DNA from: Gammaproteobacteria bacterium
Lineage (GTDB): Bacteria > Pseudomonadota > Gammaproteobacteria > GCA-001735895
NCBI GenBank assembly: GCA_014382695.1
Contig: JACNJF010000123.1
Location: 1-43,523 of the forward strand
Length of the DNA: 43,523 nucleotides
Reading direction: 5' to 3'
Shown here piece after piece: positions 34,701 through 43,523 of the stretch. Position numbers and translations under genes: made by a program. Every line of letters begins with the position of its first letter. Positions within the stretch are counted from its first letter, which is position 1. The notes under the pieces were generated by a model, which saw nothing but the letters and a program-made list of their open reading frames with translations, did not search any database and was not told the DNA's origin.

Positions 34701-36630
34701 GATGGGCATCGGCGACATGAGCGGCGATGTGTTCGGCAATGGCCTGCTACTGTCACGTAAAATCCGCCTGCTCGGCGCGTTTAATCATCAGCATATCTTC
34801 CTCGATCCGTCGCCGGATTGCGAACTCAGCTTTAGTGAGCGCGCGCGACTATTCCAGCTGCCTCGTTCGAGCTGGGAAGATTACAATAATCAACTGATTT
34901 CAGCCGGTGGTGGACTCTATCTGCGCAGTGCGAAGAAAATCCCGATTACTGCAGAGGTACAGAGCATGCTGGGTATAGAGGCCAGCTCTCTGCCCCCTAA
35001 CGAGCTGATCAAGGCCATGCTCAAAGCACCGGTCGATCTGTTGTGGAATGGCGGCATAGGCACCTATGTGAAGGCCAGTGATCAACAGCACCTGGAAGTC
35101 GGTGATCGGGCTAACGAAGCGGTCCGTATTAACGGTAAAGAGCTGCGCTGTCGGGTGGTAGCAGAAGGTGGCAACCTCGGCCTGACCCAACTCGGACGTA
35201 TTGAATACGCACAGCATAAGGGTCGTATTTTTACCGATGCGATCGACAACTCAGCCGGCGTTGACTGCTCTGACCATGAAGTAAATATCAAGATCCTGCT
35301 CAACTCGGAGATCTCTGCGGGCAGCATGTCGTTCCCGCAGCGCAATGATCTGCTCGTCAGCATGACCGATGAAGTTGCCGCACTGGTGCTTAAAAATAAC
35401 TATCAACAAACCAAAACGCTGACCCTGGCAAGCTCTCAATCATTGCGTATGATAGAAGTGCATGCGCGCCTGATACGGTCACTTGAATTGCGCGGCGCAT
35501 TGAACCGGGTGATTGAGTATTTACCCTCCGAAGAAATCATCCTGGAGCGGATGAATAAGGCGGAAGGATTGACCTCACCCGAACTGTCTGTGTTGCTAGC
35601 CTACGTCAAGATCGATCTGTACGATCAATTGATCGTATCTGATTTGCCTGAACAGGCTTATCTGCAAAGCTCACTGTTGAATTACTTCCCGACACCCCTG
35701 CGTGGCGCATTTCCGGTTGCAATGAACAACCATCGTCTGCGTAGAGAAATCATCACCACCGAACTTACCAATGGCATGGTCAATCGCGCAGGCATTACCT
35801 TCGCCTATCGAATGAGCGAAGAAACCGGTGCCAGCCCGGCAGACATTACCAAGGCCTATATCATTATCCGCGAAATCTTTAGCCTGGCAGGCCTGTGGAG
35901 CGAACTGGAAGCGCTGGATGGAATGATCGCTACGGATGTACAAACGTCGATCTACTTTGACTCGCGTAAACTGATGGAAAGAGCCGTACGCTGGATCATT
36001 CAAAACCGACCCTGCCCGCTCTCGATTGACCAGAATATTGAACGCTACCGGCCGCTGCTGCAATATCTGGCAACCATACTGGTCACCCGTATCGATCAAC
36101 AGCAGCATAAAAACGCGCAGGCCAAAACCATTAAACTGATCAAGGCCGGAGTACCCGAATCCCTCGCGATTCGAGTAGCCACCTTCGATGCACTCTCATT
36201 CGGTATGGAACTGGTGGAAACCGCTATCGCCACCCAGATCGATCTGGATGTAGTGGTGGCGGTTTACTTTCAGACCGGTGAGCAACTACAGCTTAACTGG
36301 TTAAGAAACAGTATCTCAGAACTTCCACGCAATACGCACTGGCAGGCCATCGCGCGAGGCACGCTCAGAGATGATCTTCTGGAGCTGCACAATTTAATCA
36401 CCAGTCAGGTCCTGTATTGCGTTCCGGCACATGCCGAAGCAGATGCGCTGGAAAGCTGGATCGGACAGAATAAAAAACAGGCCGATCACTGTTTCAAGCT
36501 CATTACCGAGCTGCACACAGGCCCGGCTCCTGACTATACGATGCTATCTGTCATCTTACGCGAACTCAGGCGACTGGTTCATCAACCAGTTCCTGCAGCT
36601 GTGGCAATTCCAACAACAGGTGTCGCATGA
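31752..36630 (+). pseudogene. gdhB: NAD-glutamate dehydrogenase, large (GdhB) type, split by a frameshift
   Basis: Two frames together encode a ~1626-residue enzyme, the size of the Pseudomonas GdhB family (~1620). This class deaminates glutamate to 2-oxoglutarate in catabolism. The first frame (31752-32906) holds the N-terminal ACT-like region, starting at an ATG with GAGGAG 8 bases upstream, and reaches GLYTSAAYTGDTRNIPILRRKVENVI before running into a stop. The second resumes as LADILETFPRDEMFQ and carries the catalytic core: [56 protein letters not shown] and WNGGIGTYVKAS. The switch is at CC(GC)4T (32863-32873); inserting one GC gives SHAARALADILETF, aligning with relatives without a gap. 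An initiation inside the gap (ATG at 32818) would yield a protein without the regulatory N-terminus. It heads an operon with the decarboxylase 54 bases later. Confidence 0.9.
32863..32873 (+). other. CC(GC)4T frameshift site in the glutamate dehydrogenase gene
   Basis: The same 11 bases as in the histidine kinase gene, with a +1 frame change of the same sense. Here no homopolymer adjoins, so gain or loss in the GC tract is the simplest explanation. Another (GC)4 at 34839-34846, with different flanks (A before, GA after), is in-frame and intact. Confidence 0.85.
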
Positions 36631-36684
36631 GCATAAAATCTACTACGGCCATAACGGGAATCACAACAATACCAGGAGGCATCC

Positions 36685-39549
36685 ATGTCTGAAAATAACA
36701 CTATACCCTTGAGAAAGTCGCTGGATTACTACCATAGTGCAAGCCAGCTACGATTCGATACCTGGCATCGACTCGAACATTACACCACACAGCTGAGTGA
36801 CCGATCTGCACGTAAAGCGGATATTGCGCGCTTCAAGAAAGCCGCCCACGATGCAATGAGCATTCTCGAAACCATCGAATACTATACCGCGTTTCCTTCA
36901 CGCGAAGATTTCAAGACGCTGTGGAAATTCCTCGATCGTGAAGACTACTCGACCCTTTCGCGCATGGTTGTGCGTCTGGTACGAGCCATCACCACCCATT
37001 CCTATCAGCGTAATACTTTTTCTTCCATCCAGCGCCTTAGCGTGGGTGATGAATCGGCCGATACCGAAGAAGAAAATGAACAGGATCCATCGCAGGTTAA
37101 ACCCTACTTCGAAGTACTGTTTGTAGACGATATGAGCAATGCCGATGAAACCCGTCTACGCAATGGCCTACGCGAGATGCGCCGGCCCGATGATCGCTTT
37201 CACTATGAAGTGATTACGGTACCGACGTTTGAAGATGCGTTGATCGCAGTGCTGTTCAATTACAATATTCAGGCCTGTGTCATCCGTTACGGGTTTCCGT
37301 TTCGCTCCAAGAACCATCTGGAAGTCCTGCAGCGTTATCTGTCGGGTCTGAATGAGTCCGATGCTGAAGAACAGCCGGATAATGACCGTGGCCCGTTACT
37401 CGGTGCAATGATCTCCGAACTGCGTCCTGAACTAGACCTGTATCTGGTCACCGATGTGGCGGTTGAGGAAATCGCCGGCAGTATTGCGGAGAAATTCCGC
37501 CGCGTGTTTTACCGTCAGGAAGACTATCTGGAACTCCATCTGGCCATCCTCAGAGGCGTTTCCTCACGCTATGAAACACCCTTTTTCTCGGCCCTCAAGG
37601 AATACAGTCGTAAACCAACCGGCGTATTCCACGCGATGCCAATTTCGCGCGGGATGTCCCTGACCAAATCAAAATGGATACGCGACATGCTACATTTTTA
37701 CGGCATGAACGTGTTTCTGGCAGAAACCTCTGCCACCTCTGGCGGTCTCGACTCACTGTTACAGCCGAGTGGTCCAATCAAAAAAGCGCAGGAACTGGCC
37801 GCACGTGCCTTCGGTGCCAGCCGTACCTATTTCGCCACCAATGGCACCTCAACATCAAATAAAATCGTGGTGCAGGCACTGATCAAGCCGGGTGACATCG
37901 TACTGGTCGATCGGGACTGTCATAAATCCCATCATTACGGCATGGTGCTGGCTGGCGCTCAGGTGTGCTATCTCGATTCCTACCCGCTCAGCCAGTATTC
38001 GATGTACGGTGCGGTGCCACTGGAAGAAGTCAAACACCGCCTGATCCAGTACCGCAACGCCGGGGTGCTCGATCGGGTCAAGATGCTGCTGCTGACAAAC
38101 TGTACCTTCGATGGCATCGTGTATAACGTCGAACAGGTGATGCAGGAATGTCTGGCGATCAAACCGGATCTAATTTTCCTGTGGGATGAAGCCTGGTTTG
38201 CGTTTGCTGGATTTCACCCGACCTATCGCAAACGGACCGCGATGTACTGCGCAAAGATGCTGGAAGCACGTTACCAGAGCACCCAATACCGCGAGAGCTA
38301 TGCCGCCTATAAGAAAACCCTGAAGAAGCTGGAATCCAAGGGTAACGATGAGGCCTGGATTGAGACCCCGCTGATGCCGGATCCGGACAAGGTCAAGATC
38401 CGCGTGTATGCCACACAGTCGACCCATAAAACTCTGACCTCTCTGCGCCAGGGTTCGATGATTCATGTGTATGATCAGGAATTCCGGCACAAGGTGGAAG
38501 AATCTTTCTCCGAAGCCTTCATGACCCACACCTCGACGTCACCTAACTATCAGATTATTGCATCACTCGATGTCGGTCGCCGTCAGGTCGAACTGGAAGG
38601 CTATGAACTGGTACAGAAGCAGCTCGATCTGGCCATGGCATTGCGTGAACGCATTACCACTCACCCACTGTTGAATCGTTTTTTCTCGGTGCTGGTGGCG
38701 AGCGAAATGATACCTCCGAAATTTCGTCCGTCCGGCATTGATACCTACTTCGATCCGCAAACAGGCTGGCGCAACCTGAATATGGAAGAAGCCTGGACCA
38801 AGGATAACTTTGTGATCGACCCCAGCAGGATCACGCTGTATATCGGCAACACAGGTATCGATGGCGACACCTTCAAAAACCGTTATCTGATGGACAAGTA
38901 CGGGATCCAGGTGAATAAAACGTCGCGTAACTCGGTACTGTTTATGACCAATATCGGCACCACGCGCAGCTCGGTCGCCTACCTGATCGGGGTACTGGTA
39001 AAGATTGCCAACGATCTCGATCGCGAATGGAAAGACAGTAGTCCACGTGAACGCCGTATCATCGAACGACGCATCAAATCTCTGACCGTAGAGCTACCGC
39101 CACTGCCGGATTTCAGCTATTTCCATCCGATGTTTTCACGCGGCAAGGCGCTGGGTACGCCGGAAGGCGACATCCGCACCGCCTACTTCCTGTCTTACGA
39201 CGAGCGCCTGTGTGACTACATGCGCATCGATGATGAACTGATCGAAGAGGAAATGGGCAAAGGACGCGAACTGGTGAGTGCCGGCTTTGTGATTCCCTAC
39301 CCGCCGGGCTTTCCAATACTGGTACCCGGACAGGTTTTGAGTAAGGAGATACTCAACTTTATGCGCGCACTGGATGTAAAGGAAATCCATGGTTACAGAG
39401 CCGATCTCGGCTTAAGAGTATTTAGAGATGAAGCACTGATCAGCGGATCTGAAACCACGACCTCCAGAGTCACCGTAGCCGATATCGCAGCCGTTATCGC
39501 CCAGGAAACGAGCAATCTAGACTCTGATCAATCACCCGAAGATAATTAA
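36685..39549 (+). CDS. PLP-dependent Orn/Lys/Arg-family decarboxylase, long form
   Basis: 954 residues; AGGAGG lies 5 bases before the ATG. The N-terminal ~135 residues are helical and atypical, followed by a response-regulator-like wing (~140-280, FEVLFVDDMSNADE) as in inducible decarboxylases. The PLP core (~310-760) has ATNGTSTSNK for the phosphate, D-x-x-H-K-S-H-H (His ~413), FLWDEAWFAF with Asp501 for the pyridine N, and STHK with Lys582 as the Schiff-base residue. The C-terminal domain follows. Such enzymes decarboxylate arginine, lysine or ornithine to agmatine, cadaverine or putrescine; the substrate here cannot be read from sequence. It follows gdhB by 54 bases and precedes the ATP-grasp gene by 17, so all lie in one operon. 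Confidence 0.93.
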   Translation: MSENNTIPLRKSLDYYHSASQLRFDTWHRLEHYTTQLSDRSARKADIARFKKAAHDAMSILETIEYYTAFPSREDFKTLWKFLDREDYSTLSRMVVRLVRAITTHSYQRNTFSSIQRLSVGDESADTEEENEQDPSQVKPYFEVLFVDDMSNADETRLRNGLREMRRPDDRFHYEVITVPTFEDALIAVLFNYNIQACVIRYGFPFRSKNHLEVLQRYLSGLNESDAEEQPDNDRGPLLGAMISELRPELDLYLVTDVAVEEIAGSIAEKFRRVFYRQEDYLELHLAILRGVSSRYETPFFSALKEYSRKPTGVFHAMPISRGMSLTKSKWIRDMLHFYGMNVFLAETSATSGGLDSLLQPSGPIKKAQELAARAFGASRTYFATNGTSTSNKIVVQALIKPGDIVLVDRDCHKSHHYGMVLAGAQVCYLDSYPLSQYSMYGAVPLEEVKHRLIQYRNAGVLDRVKMLLLTNCTFDGIVYNVEQVMQECLAIKPDLIFLWDEAWFAFAGFHPTYRKRTAMYCAKMLEARYQSTQYRESYAAYKKTLKKLESKGNDEAWIETPLMPDPDKVKIRVYATQSTHKTLTSLRQGSMIHVYDQEFRHKVEESFSEAFMTHTSTSPNYQIIASLDVGRRQVELEGYELVQKQLDLAMALRERITTHPLLNRFFSVLVASEMIPPKFRPSGIDTYFDPQTGWRNLNMEEAWTKDNFVIDPSRITLYIGNTGIDGDTFKNRYLMDKYGIQVNKTSRNSVLFMTNIGTTRSSVAYLIGVLVKIANDLDREWKDSSPRERRIIERRIKSLTVELPPLPDFSYFHPMFSRGKALGTPEGDIRTAYFLSYDERLCDYMRIDDELIEEEMGKGRELVSAGFVIPYPPGFPILVPGQVLSKEILNFMRALDVKEIHGYRADLGLRVFRDEALISGSETTTSRVTVADIAAVIAQETSNLDSDQSPEDN

Positions 39550-39566
39550 TAAACTCAGGACTAACT

Positions 39567-41030
39567 ATGACTATTAAAAAATTACGCAATATTTCTGACA
39601 TTCGTCGCTACTTCCATCGCAACGAAACACCTATATTCTTTTTTAGCGCGACCAACTTTAATCTGCTGGGTATCAGCGAATGGGTGTCTAACTTTCATTA
39701 TATCAATTACATCGACTGTTTCGACGGGCGCCATCCGAACGTATTCGTACCCAGTGAAATACCACATCGTGAATTTGAAAGCATCGAAGACATCAATAAC
39801 TACCTGCTGCAGCACAAGGAAGTGATCGACTTTGTAGAATCCAAAGGTCCCGGCGGTAAAGCGGTATTTCTGATGTTCGATGAACAGACCGAAGCACTCT
39901 GCGCTGAGCTGGGCCTCGATGTCTGGTTTCCGTCTGCTGAGCTGCGTTCCCGCGTCGATAACAAGATTGAAACCGTACGTATCGGTAATCGCGCTGGCGT
40001 CCCCAGCGTACCGAACATTCTGTCCAAAGTAGAAAGCTATAAACACCTGTGCGAAGTGTCTGCCGAACTCGGCACCGATCTGGTATTACAGTCTGCTTTC
40101 GGCGATTCCGGCAAGACCACCTGGTTTATCTCGAACCAAGAAGAATACAAAAAGTACGCCAAACAGATCGAAAAGGAAGATGAAATCAAGGTCATGAAAC
40201 GGGTCAATGTACGCGGTTCAGCGATTGAAGCCTGTACCACCAAGAAAGGCACCATTGTTGGCCCGCTGATGACCGAACTGGTCGGCTTCAAGGAACTCAC
40301 CCCGTACAAAGGTGGCTGGTGTGGTAATGAAATATTCCCCGACGCCTTCCCGCAGGATGTGCGCGATAAGGCGCGTGAATTTACCTTCAAGTTTGGTGAA
40401 GCTCTGCGCGAAGAAGGCTATCGTGGCTATTTTGAACTGGATTTCCTGATCGATCAGGATAACGGTGAAATCTATCTGGGTGAACTCAATCCACGTGTAA
40501 CCGGTGTCAGCAGCCTGACTAACTCAGCCGCATTCGCTCACGCCGATGCGCCACTGTTTCTGTTCCATCTGCTGGAATTTTCCGATATCGATTTCGAACT
40601 GGATGTCGAAGAGCTGAATGATCGCTGGTCTGATCACGACAATATCGACGGCTGGAGCCAGCTAGTCCTTAAGTTCAACGAAGACCGGGTTGAATGGGTC
40701 AGTGGTGCACCCGAATCCGGTATCTGGCGTGCGGAGGATGACGGTCGCATGATGTATCAGCGCTTCGATTATCATCGGCGCGGTATCGTCAGCGAAAAAG
40801 AAGGCTTTTATCTACGCATCATTGGCGAGGGTGATTATATCTACAAGGGTGCTGACCTCGGCATTCTGATCACGCGTGGTCGCCTGATGAATGATGACTT
40901 CACCCTGAATGAAAGAGCTAAGCGCTGGATACGAGACCTGCATAATTCATACGTCTCTCAACCTCTGGAAAATGTAAAACAGGAGGATGTTCCGATGAGT
41001 CTGGAAGCAGGAGCTTTCAAGATTCTCTGA
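39567..41030 (+). CDS. ATP-grasp ligase of unknown substrate (biotin carboxylase-like fold)
   Basis: 487 residues. An N-terminal preATP-grasp part (~1-125) is followed by the ATP-grasp fold: DNKIETVRIGNRAGVPSVPN, glycine-rich LVLQSAFGDSGKTTWF, VMKRVNVRGSAIE, and the metal-binding GELNPRVTGVSSLTN at ~315-330. A C-terminal region of ~130 residues (WSQLVLKFNEDRVEWVSGAPESGIW) is not shared with common carboxylases. Family members form an amide or thioester bond through an acyl-phosphate intermediate. Because it sits between a decarboxylase and an Ntn hydrolase with 17- and 11-base gaps, ligation of an amine or amino acid is a likely role, but this is inferred. No biotin-carrier protein is nearby. 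Confidence 0.9.
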   Translation: MTIKKLRNISDIRRYFHRNETPIFFFSATNFNLLGISEWVSNFHYINYIDCFDGRHPNVFVPSEIPHREFESIEDINNYLLQHKEVIDFVESKGPGGKAVFLMFDEQTEALCAELGLDVWFPSAELRSRVDNKIETVRIGNRAGVPSVPNILSKVESYKHLCEVSAELGTDLVLQSAFGDSGKTTWFISNQEEYKKYAKQIEKEDEIKVMKRVNVRGSAIEACTTKKGTIVGPLMTELVGFKELTPYKGGWCGNEIFPDAFPQDVRDKAREFTFKFGEALREEGYRGYFELDFLIDQDNGEIYLGELNPRVTGVSSLTNSAAFAHADAPLFLFHLLEFSDIDFELDVEELNDRWSDHDNIDGWSQLVLKFNEDRVEWVSGAPESGIWRAEDDGRMMYQRFDYHRRGIVSEKEGFYLRIIGEGDYIYKGADLGILITRGRLMNDDFTLNERAKRWIRDLHNSYVSQPLENVKQEDVPMSLEAGAFKIL

Positions 41031-41041
41031 TACGCATTTTC

Positions 41042-42040
41042 ATGCATCTACATTTTGACGCGATTGCGGAGACTAAGCCGGGGCCAGTATGGACCGGCTT
41101 ATTTAATCGTCACTGGGAAGCCTATAAAGCCTGGTTTTTATCATCCGGTGAAAGCGACCGGCCGAGTTATCTGGAATCGCGCCGGATGCTGCGAAAATAT
41201 GTTCCTGAATTACTGCCCACCTATGAAAAACTGGTAGAGCTGGCGGGCGGCGGTGATCTGGCTGCCCGCTTTCTTGCCCTGTATCGACCTCCTCCCTATA
41301 TCGCCGGCTGTTCGCAGGCGGTGTGGCCGGATCATTATCAGCCGATACTGGTGCGTAATTACGATTACAGCCCGAGCCTGTGTGAAGGCACCCTGTTGAT
41401 GAGCCAATGGAACGAGCGGCGCGTGATTGCAATGGGTGACTGCCTTTGGGGAGTACTCGACGGGATTAACGATAGCGGTCTTTCGGTTTCACTTTCGTTC
41501 GGTGGCAGACGTGTGGTTGGCGATGGCTTTGGTGTGCCTCTGATCCTGCGCTATGTACTCGAATTTTGCGACACCTCGGAAGAAGCCGTAAAGGTACTGG
41601 AAAGAATACCGACTCACATGTCCTACAATGTCACGGTGCTGGACCGCAGCGGGCGTTTTCAGACTGTTTTTATGGCACCGGACAAAGACCCTGTGATACG
41701 CCAGATTCCGTTTGCGACCAATCATCAGGGCCGTATTGAATGGCATCGGCATGCACGTGCAACAGCTTCCCTCGAAAGAGAACGTTTTCTGGCGGATCGT
41801 CTGGCCGATAGTGTGGAAACCGAGAAAGGTTTCATTCGTTCGTTTATGGATTCCCCACTTTACTCGAAGAAATACCAGAATGGTTTCGGAACGGTTTATA
41901 CGGCGGTGTATCGTCCACTGCAGGGCGCGATGGAATTACGCTGGCCGGGCATGACCTGGCGTCAGTCTTTCGATAACTTTCAGGAAGGACGTCAAACCAT
42001 CCGTTACCTGTCGAAGGCTCCCGAGTATACCCAGAAGTAA
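41042..42040 (+). CDS. C45-type Ntn hydrolase (acyl-CoA:6-APA acyltransferase-like)
   Basis: 332 residues. The Gly-Cys pair in PPYIAGC90SQAVW followed by ILVRNYDYSP is the hallmark of C45 Ntn hydrolases, in which self-cleavage before Cys frees it as the N-terminal nucleophile; the pro-part of ~89 residues is close to the ~102 of isopenicillin N acyltransferase. The next motifs are GDCLWGVLDGINDSGLSVSLSFGG, ILRYVLEFCDTSEEAVKVLERIP and ATNHQG. These enzymes hydrolyse or transfer acyl groups on amides. It starts 11 bases after the ATP-grasp stop without a clear ribosome-binding site, so coupling is probable. It ends before a strong terminator, closing the operon. Confidence 0.9.
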   Translation: MHLHFDAIAETKPGPVWTGLFNRHWEAYKAWFLSSGESDRPSYLESRRMLRKYVPELLPTYEKLVELAGGGDLAARFLALYRPPPYIAGCSQAVWPDHYQPILVRNYDYSPSLCEGTLLMSQWNERRVIAMGDCLWGVLDGINDSGLSVSLSFGGRRVVGDGFGVPLILRYVLEFCDTSEEAVKVLERIPTHMSYNVTVLDRSGRFQTVFMAPDKDPVIRQIPFATNHQGRIEWHRHARATASLERERFLADRLADSVETEKGFIRSFMDSPLYSKKYQNGFGTVYTAVYRPLQGAMELRWPGMTWRQSFDNFQEGRQTIRYLSKAPEYTQK

Positions 42041-42086
42041 ATCTTTAACTGCCCTGTATTGTTGTGTACTCATAACTGGATGCAAC

Positions 42087-42129
42087 TCGGTGTAGAAAGA
42101 CTGCTGGACGGCTTCTACACCGATTTTTT
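42087..42129 (+). terminator. Rho-independent terminator closing the operon
   Basis: Arms TCGGTGTAGAAAG (42087-42099) and CTTCTACACCGA (42112-42123) pair with one bulged A and are followed by six T. It lies 47 bases after the C45 stop. On the minus strand no T-run follows, so it acts for the plus-strand operon. Confidence 0.92.
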
Positions 42130-42137
42130 GTCCATCT

Positions 42138-42590
42138 TTACAGCATTTCGTCGTTGGGTAGCTCATCCCTGACCACCAGCACGGAACGGGAAAAATGACG
42201 CACGACGCGTTCTGCATTCGGGCCTAACAGGTAATCCTTCATCTCTGGTCGATGCGAACCCATGATAATAAGATCCGCGTTAACTTTCTCGGCCATCGCG
42301 ATGATCTCCCGGTAGGCTTTACCCTCCGCCACAATATGCTGGACTTTACAGTCGGCAGGGATCCTCCTGGTAACGAACTCATGCAACAATTTTCCGGTAT
42401 CTTCCAGATGCCTCTTTTCGAAGCCTTCAGGAAAGTAATTACCAACAATGGACATTCCAAACTCAGGAATCACCGTCATCACATGTAAGCGTGCTCCAAA
42501 GGCCTTACAGTGCGCCAGTGCGACGGGTAAAGCGGAACGCCAGGAGCTTTCATGATTCAAATCGACAGGTAACAAAATATCTTTATACAT
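42138..42590 (-). CDS. Universal stress protein (UspA family)
   Basis: 150 residues from the ATG at 42590 with GGAG 7 bases upstream. The fold is clear: YKDILLPVDLNHESSWRSALPVAL, LHVMTVIPE, and the ATP-binding motif IIMGSHRPEM..YLLGPNAERVVRHFSRSVLVVR (G-2x-G-type loop). It begins 13 bases after the TRAP permease stop, so the two share a transcript. In Halomonas the USP TeaD is likewise encoded with the TRAP transporter TeaABC and modulates its uptake; the parallel suggests a regulatory role here. Confidence 0.94.
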   Translation of the reverse strand: MYKDILLPVDLNHESSWRSALPVALAHCKAFGARLHVMTVIPEFGMSIVGNYFPEGFEKRHLEDTGKLLHEFVTRRIPADCKVQHIVAEGKAYREIIAMAEKVNADLIIMGSHRPEMKDYLLGPNAERVVRHFSRSVLVVRDELPNDEML

Positions 42591-42603
42591 TACTTTACTC
42601 CAA

Positions 42604-43523
42604 CTAGGCTTTGACCGTTTCTGGCTCAGAGTGTGACGGTTGATCACGACGTTTGCGTTGCATCGATGCTATCAAGAACAGCAACAAAAGTGCAGGAATA
42701 AACATCAGCTGCTTATAAGGCTGAGATTGCGGTACCAGTAATTTGGTAATTTTCTGGTCAAACTCGAGTCCGGCTTTTTCAGCCGCACTATCAAACCCGG
42801 CATTATTAATGATCACGTCCTCTCCATCCACGCTAAAGTCGAGACCGGCATTCGATAGCCTTTCAGCACCGTCCTTACCATCAGGCATCAGTAGCACCGC
42901 GATAAAGCTTCGCGGATTACCGATTTCATCGAGTCCATCGATATTTAGCCGCAGTTGCTCACCAGGTTGCATGCCTGCCGCCGCTTCTACCAGTTGAGAC
43001 GGACTACTTTCAGCATAGGGAGGCACCACTAGATCCATCCAGAATCCCGGTCGGAACAGGGTAAAAGCAATCAGTATCAGGGTCAGTGATTCATACAGAC
43101 GGTTTTTGGTTAGGAAATACCCCTGCATCGCGGCGGTAAAAACCAGAATGCCGATGGTCGATATCACGAATACAAAAATACCCTCTGCCCAACCCACATT
43201 GATCAACAGTAGATCGGTGTTGAAAATAAACAGGAAAGGCAGAATGGCAGTCCGCAAACTGTAAAAGAAAGCGACAAAACCGGTTTTCATCGGATCACCG
43301 CCCGAGATCGCAGCGGCGGCAAAGGAGGCCAGCCCTACCGGCGGGGTTACATCCGCCATGATGCCGAAGTAAAACACAAACAGATGCACTGCAATCAACG
43401 GTACGATCAGCCCGGATTCCTGACCCAGGGTCACGATGACCGGAGCCAGTAAGGATGAGACCACAATATAGTTAGCCGTGGTCGGTAAACCCATACCCAG
43501 AATCAGGCTCAATACAGCGGTTA
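42604..43523 (-). CDS. TRAP transporter fused permease (DctQM type), C-terminal part with DUF3394 domain (5' end outside window)
   Basis: The reverse frame is open through the right edge, so the true start lies beyond it; the TTG at 43512 is internal. The visible ~305 residues hold the end of the DctM-type large subunit (ILGMGLPTTANYIVV, FYFGIMADVTPPVGLASFAAAAISGGDPMKTG), further helices, then a soluble DUF3394-like domain (~residues 170-270 of this fragment; IDGLDEIGNPRSFIAVLLMPDG) and a last membrane helix with a basic tail. TRAP permeases import organic acids or similar solutes with sodium. The periplasmic binding subunit is not in the window. The substrate is unknown. Confidence 0.92.
   Translation of the reverse strand, partial: TAVLSLILGMGLPTTANYIVVSSLLAPVIVTLGQESGLIVPLIAVHLFVFYFGIMADVTPPVGLASFAAAAISGGDPMKTGFVAFFYSLRTAILPFLFIFNTDLLLINVGWAEGIFVFVISTIGILVFTAAMQGYFLTKNRLYESLTLILIAFTLFRPGFWMDLVVPPYAESSPSQLVEAAAGMQPGEQLRLNIDGLDEIGNPRSFIAVLLMPDGKDGAERLSNAGLDFSVDGEDVIINNAGFDSAAEKAGLEFDQKITKLLVPQSQPYKQLMFIPALLLLFLIASMQRKRRDQPSHSEPETVKA

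Overview
The window looks like chromosomal DNA of a free-living, sulfur-oxidising gammaproteobacterium. It carries soxB (thiosulfate oxidation) with a TAT signal, cysZ, a large ~180 kDa-type NAD-glutamate dehydrogenase, an extracellular polyhydroxyalkanoate depolymerase, a PQQ-type aldose dehydrogenase and molybdenum-cofactor genes. No phage, transposase, CRISPR array, rRNA or convincing tRNA was seen. The species cannot be fixed from this sequence alone.

Layout. 1-8.9 kb: a lytic transglycosylase (cut by the left edge), a gene-poor gap, a secreted PHB depolymerase, a small Cys-rich membrane protein, then a minus-strand run (DUF4197 lipoprotein, PQQ sugar dehydrogenase, YecA/UPF0149), a secreted GlcG/HbpS-like protein and a HupE/UreJ-like membrane protein. 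9-13.1 kb: soxB with a strong terminator, cysZ, a 140-bp direct repeat and an AhpD-like membrane protein with a small partner. 13.1-16.2 kb: small proteins of unknown function. 16.2-18.6 kb: a dCACHE-GGDEF-EAL protein whose 3' end overlaps a lipoprotein gene. 18.8-26.5 kb: a long minus-strand block with an ABC ATPase, mobA, mobB, moeA, a low-molecular-weight phosphatase, a Gate-domain membrane protein, an unusual membrane-spanning PhnD-LuxR regulator and an oxyanion-type binding protein. 26.7-30.3 kb: a sigma54 response regulator and its Cache-domain histidine kinase. 30.3-42.1 kb: a LysR regulator divergent from an apparent operon of NAD-glutamate dehydrogenase, Orn/Lys/Arg-type PLP decarboxylase, ATP-grasp ligase and C45-type Ntn hydrolase, closed by a strong terminator. 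42.1 kb to the end: a universal stress protein downstream of a TRAP permease (cut by the right edge).

Main points. (1) The decarboxylase / ATP-grasp / Ntn-hydrolase trio behind glutamate dehydrogenase reads like a small pathway that makes an amine, ligates it and then hydrolyses or transfers the acyl group; its product is unknown and it is the best candidate for an undescribed system. (2) The histidine kinase and the glutamate dehydrogenase are each split by a frameshift of the same sense at the same 11-base sequence, CC(GC)4T. In both, adding one GC unit restores a family-like protein. This points to one common cause, either dinucleotide slippage or a systematic read error. (3) The PhnD-TM-LuxR protein looks like a TtrS/TtrR-type sensor and regulator collapsed into one chain without a kinase. 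(4) CACGAAG-type palindromic repeats sit in two of the gaps between convergent genes, one expanded into a 9-bp tandem array and the other present as a 140-bp direct repeat.
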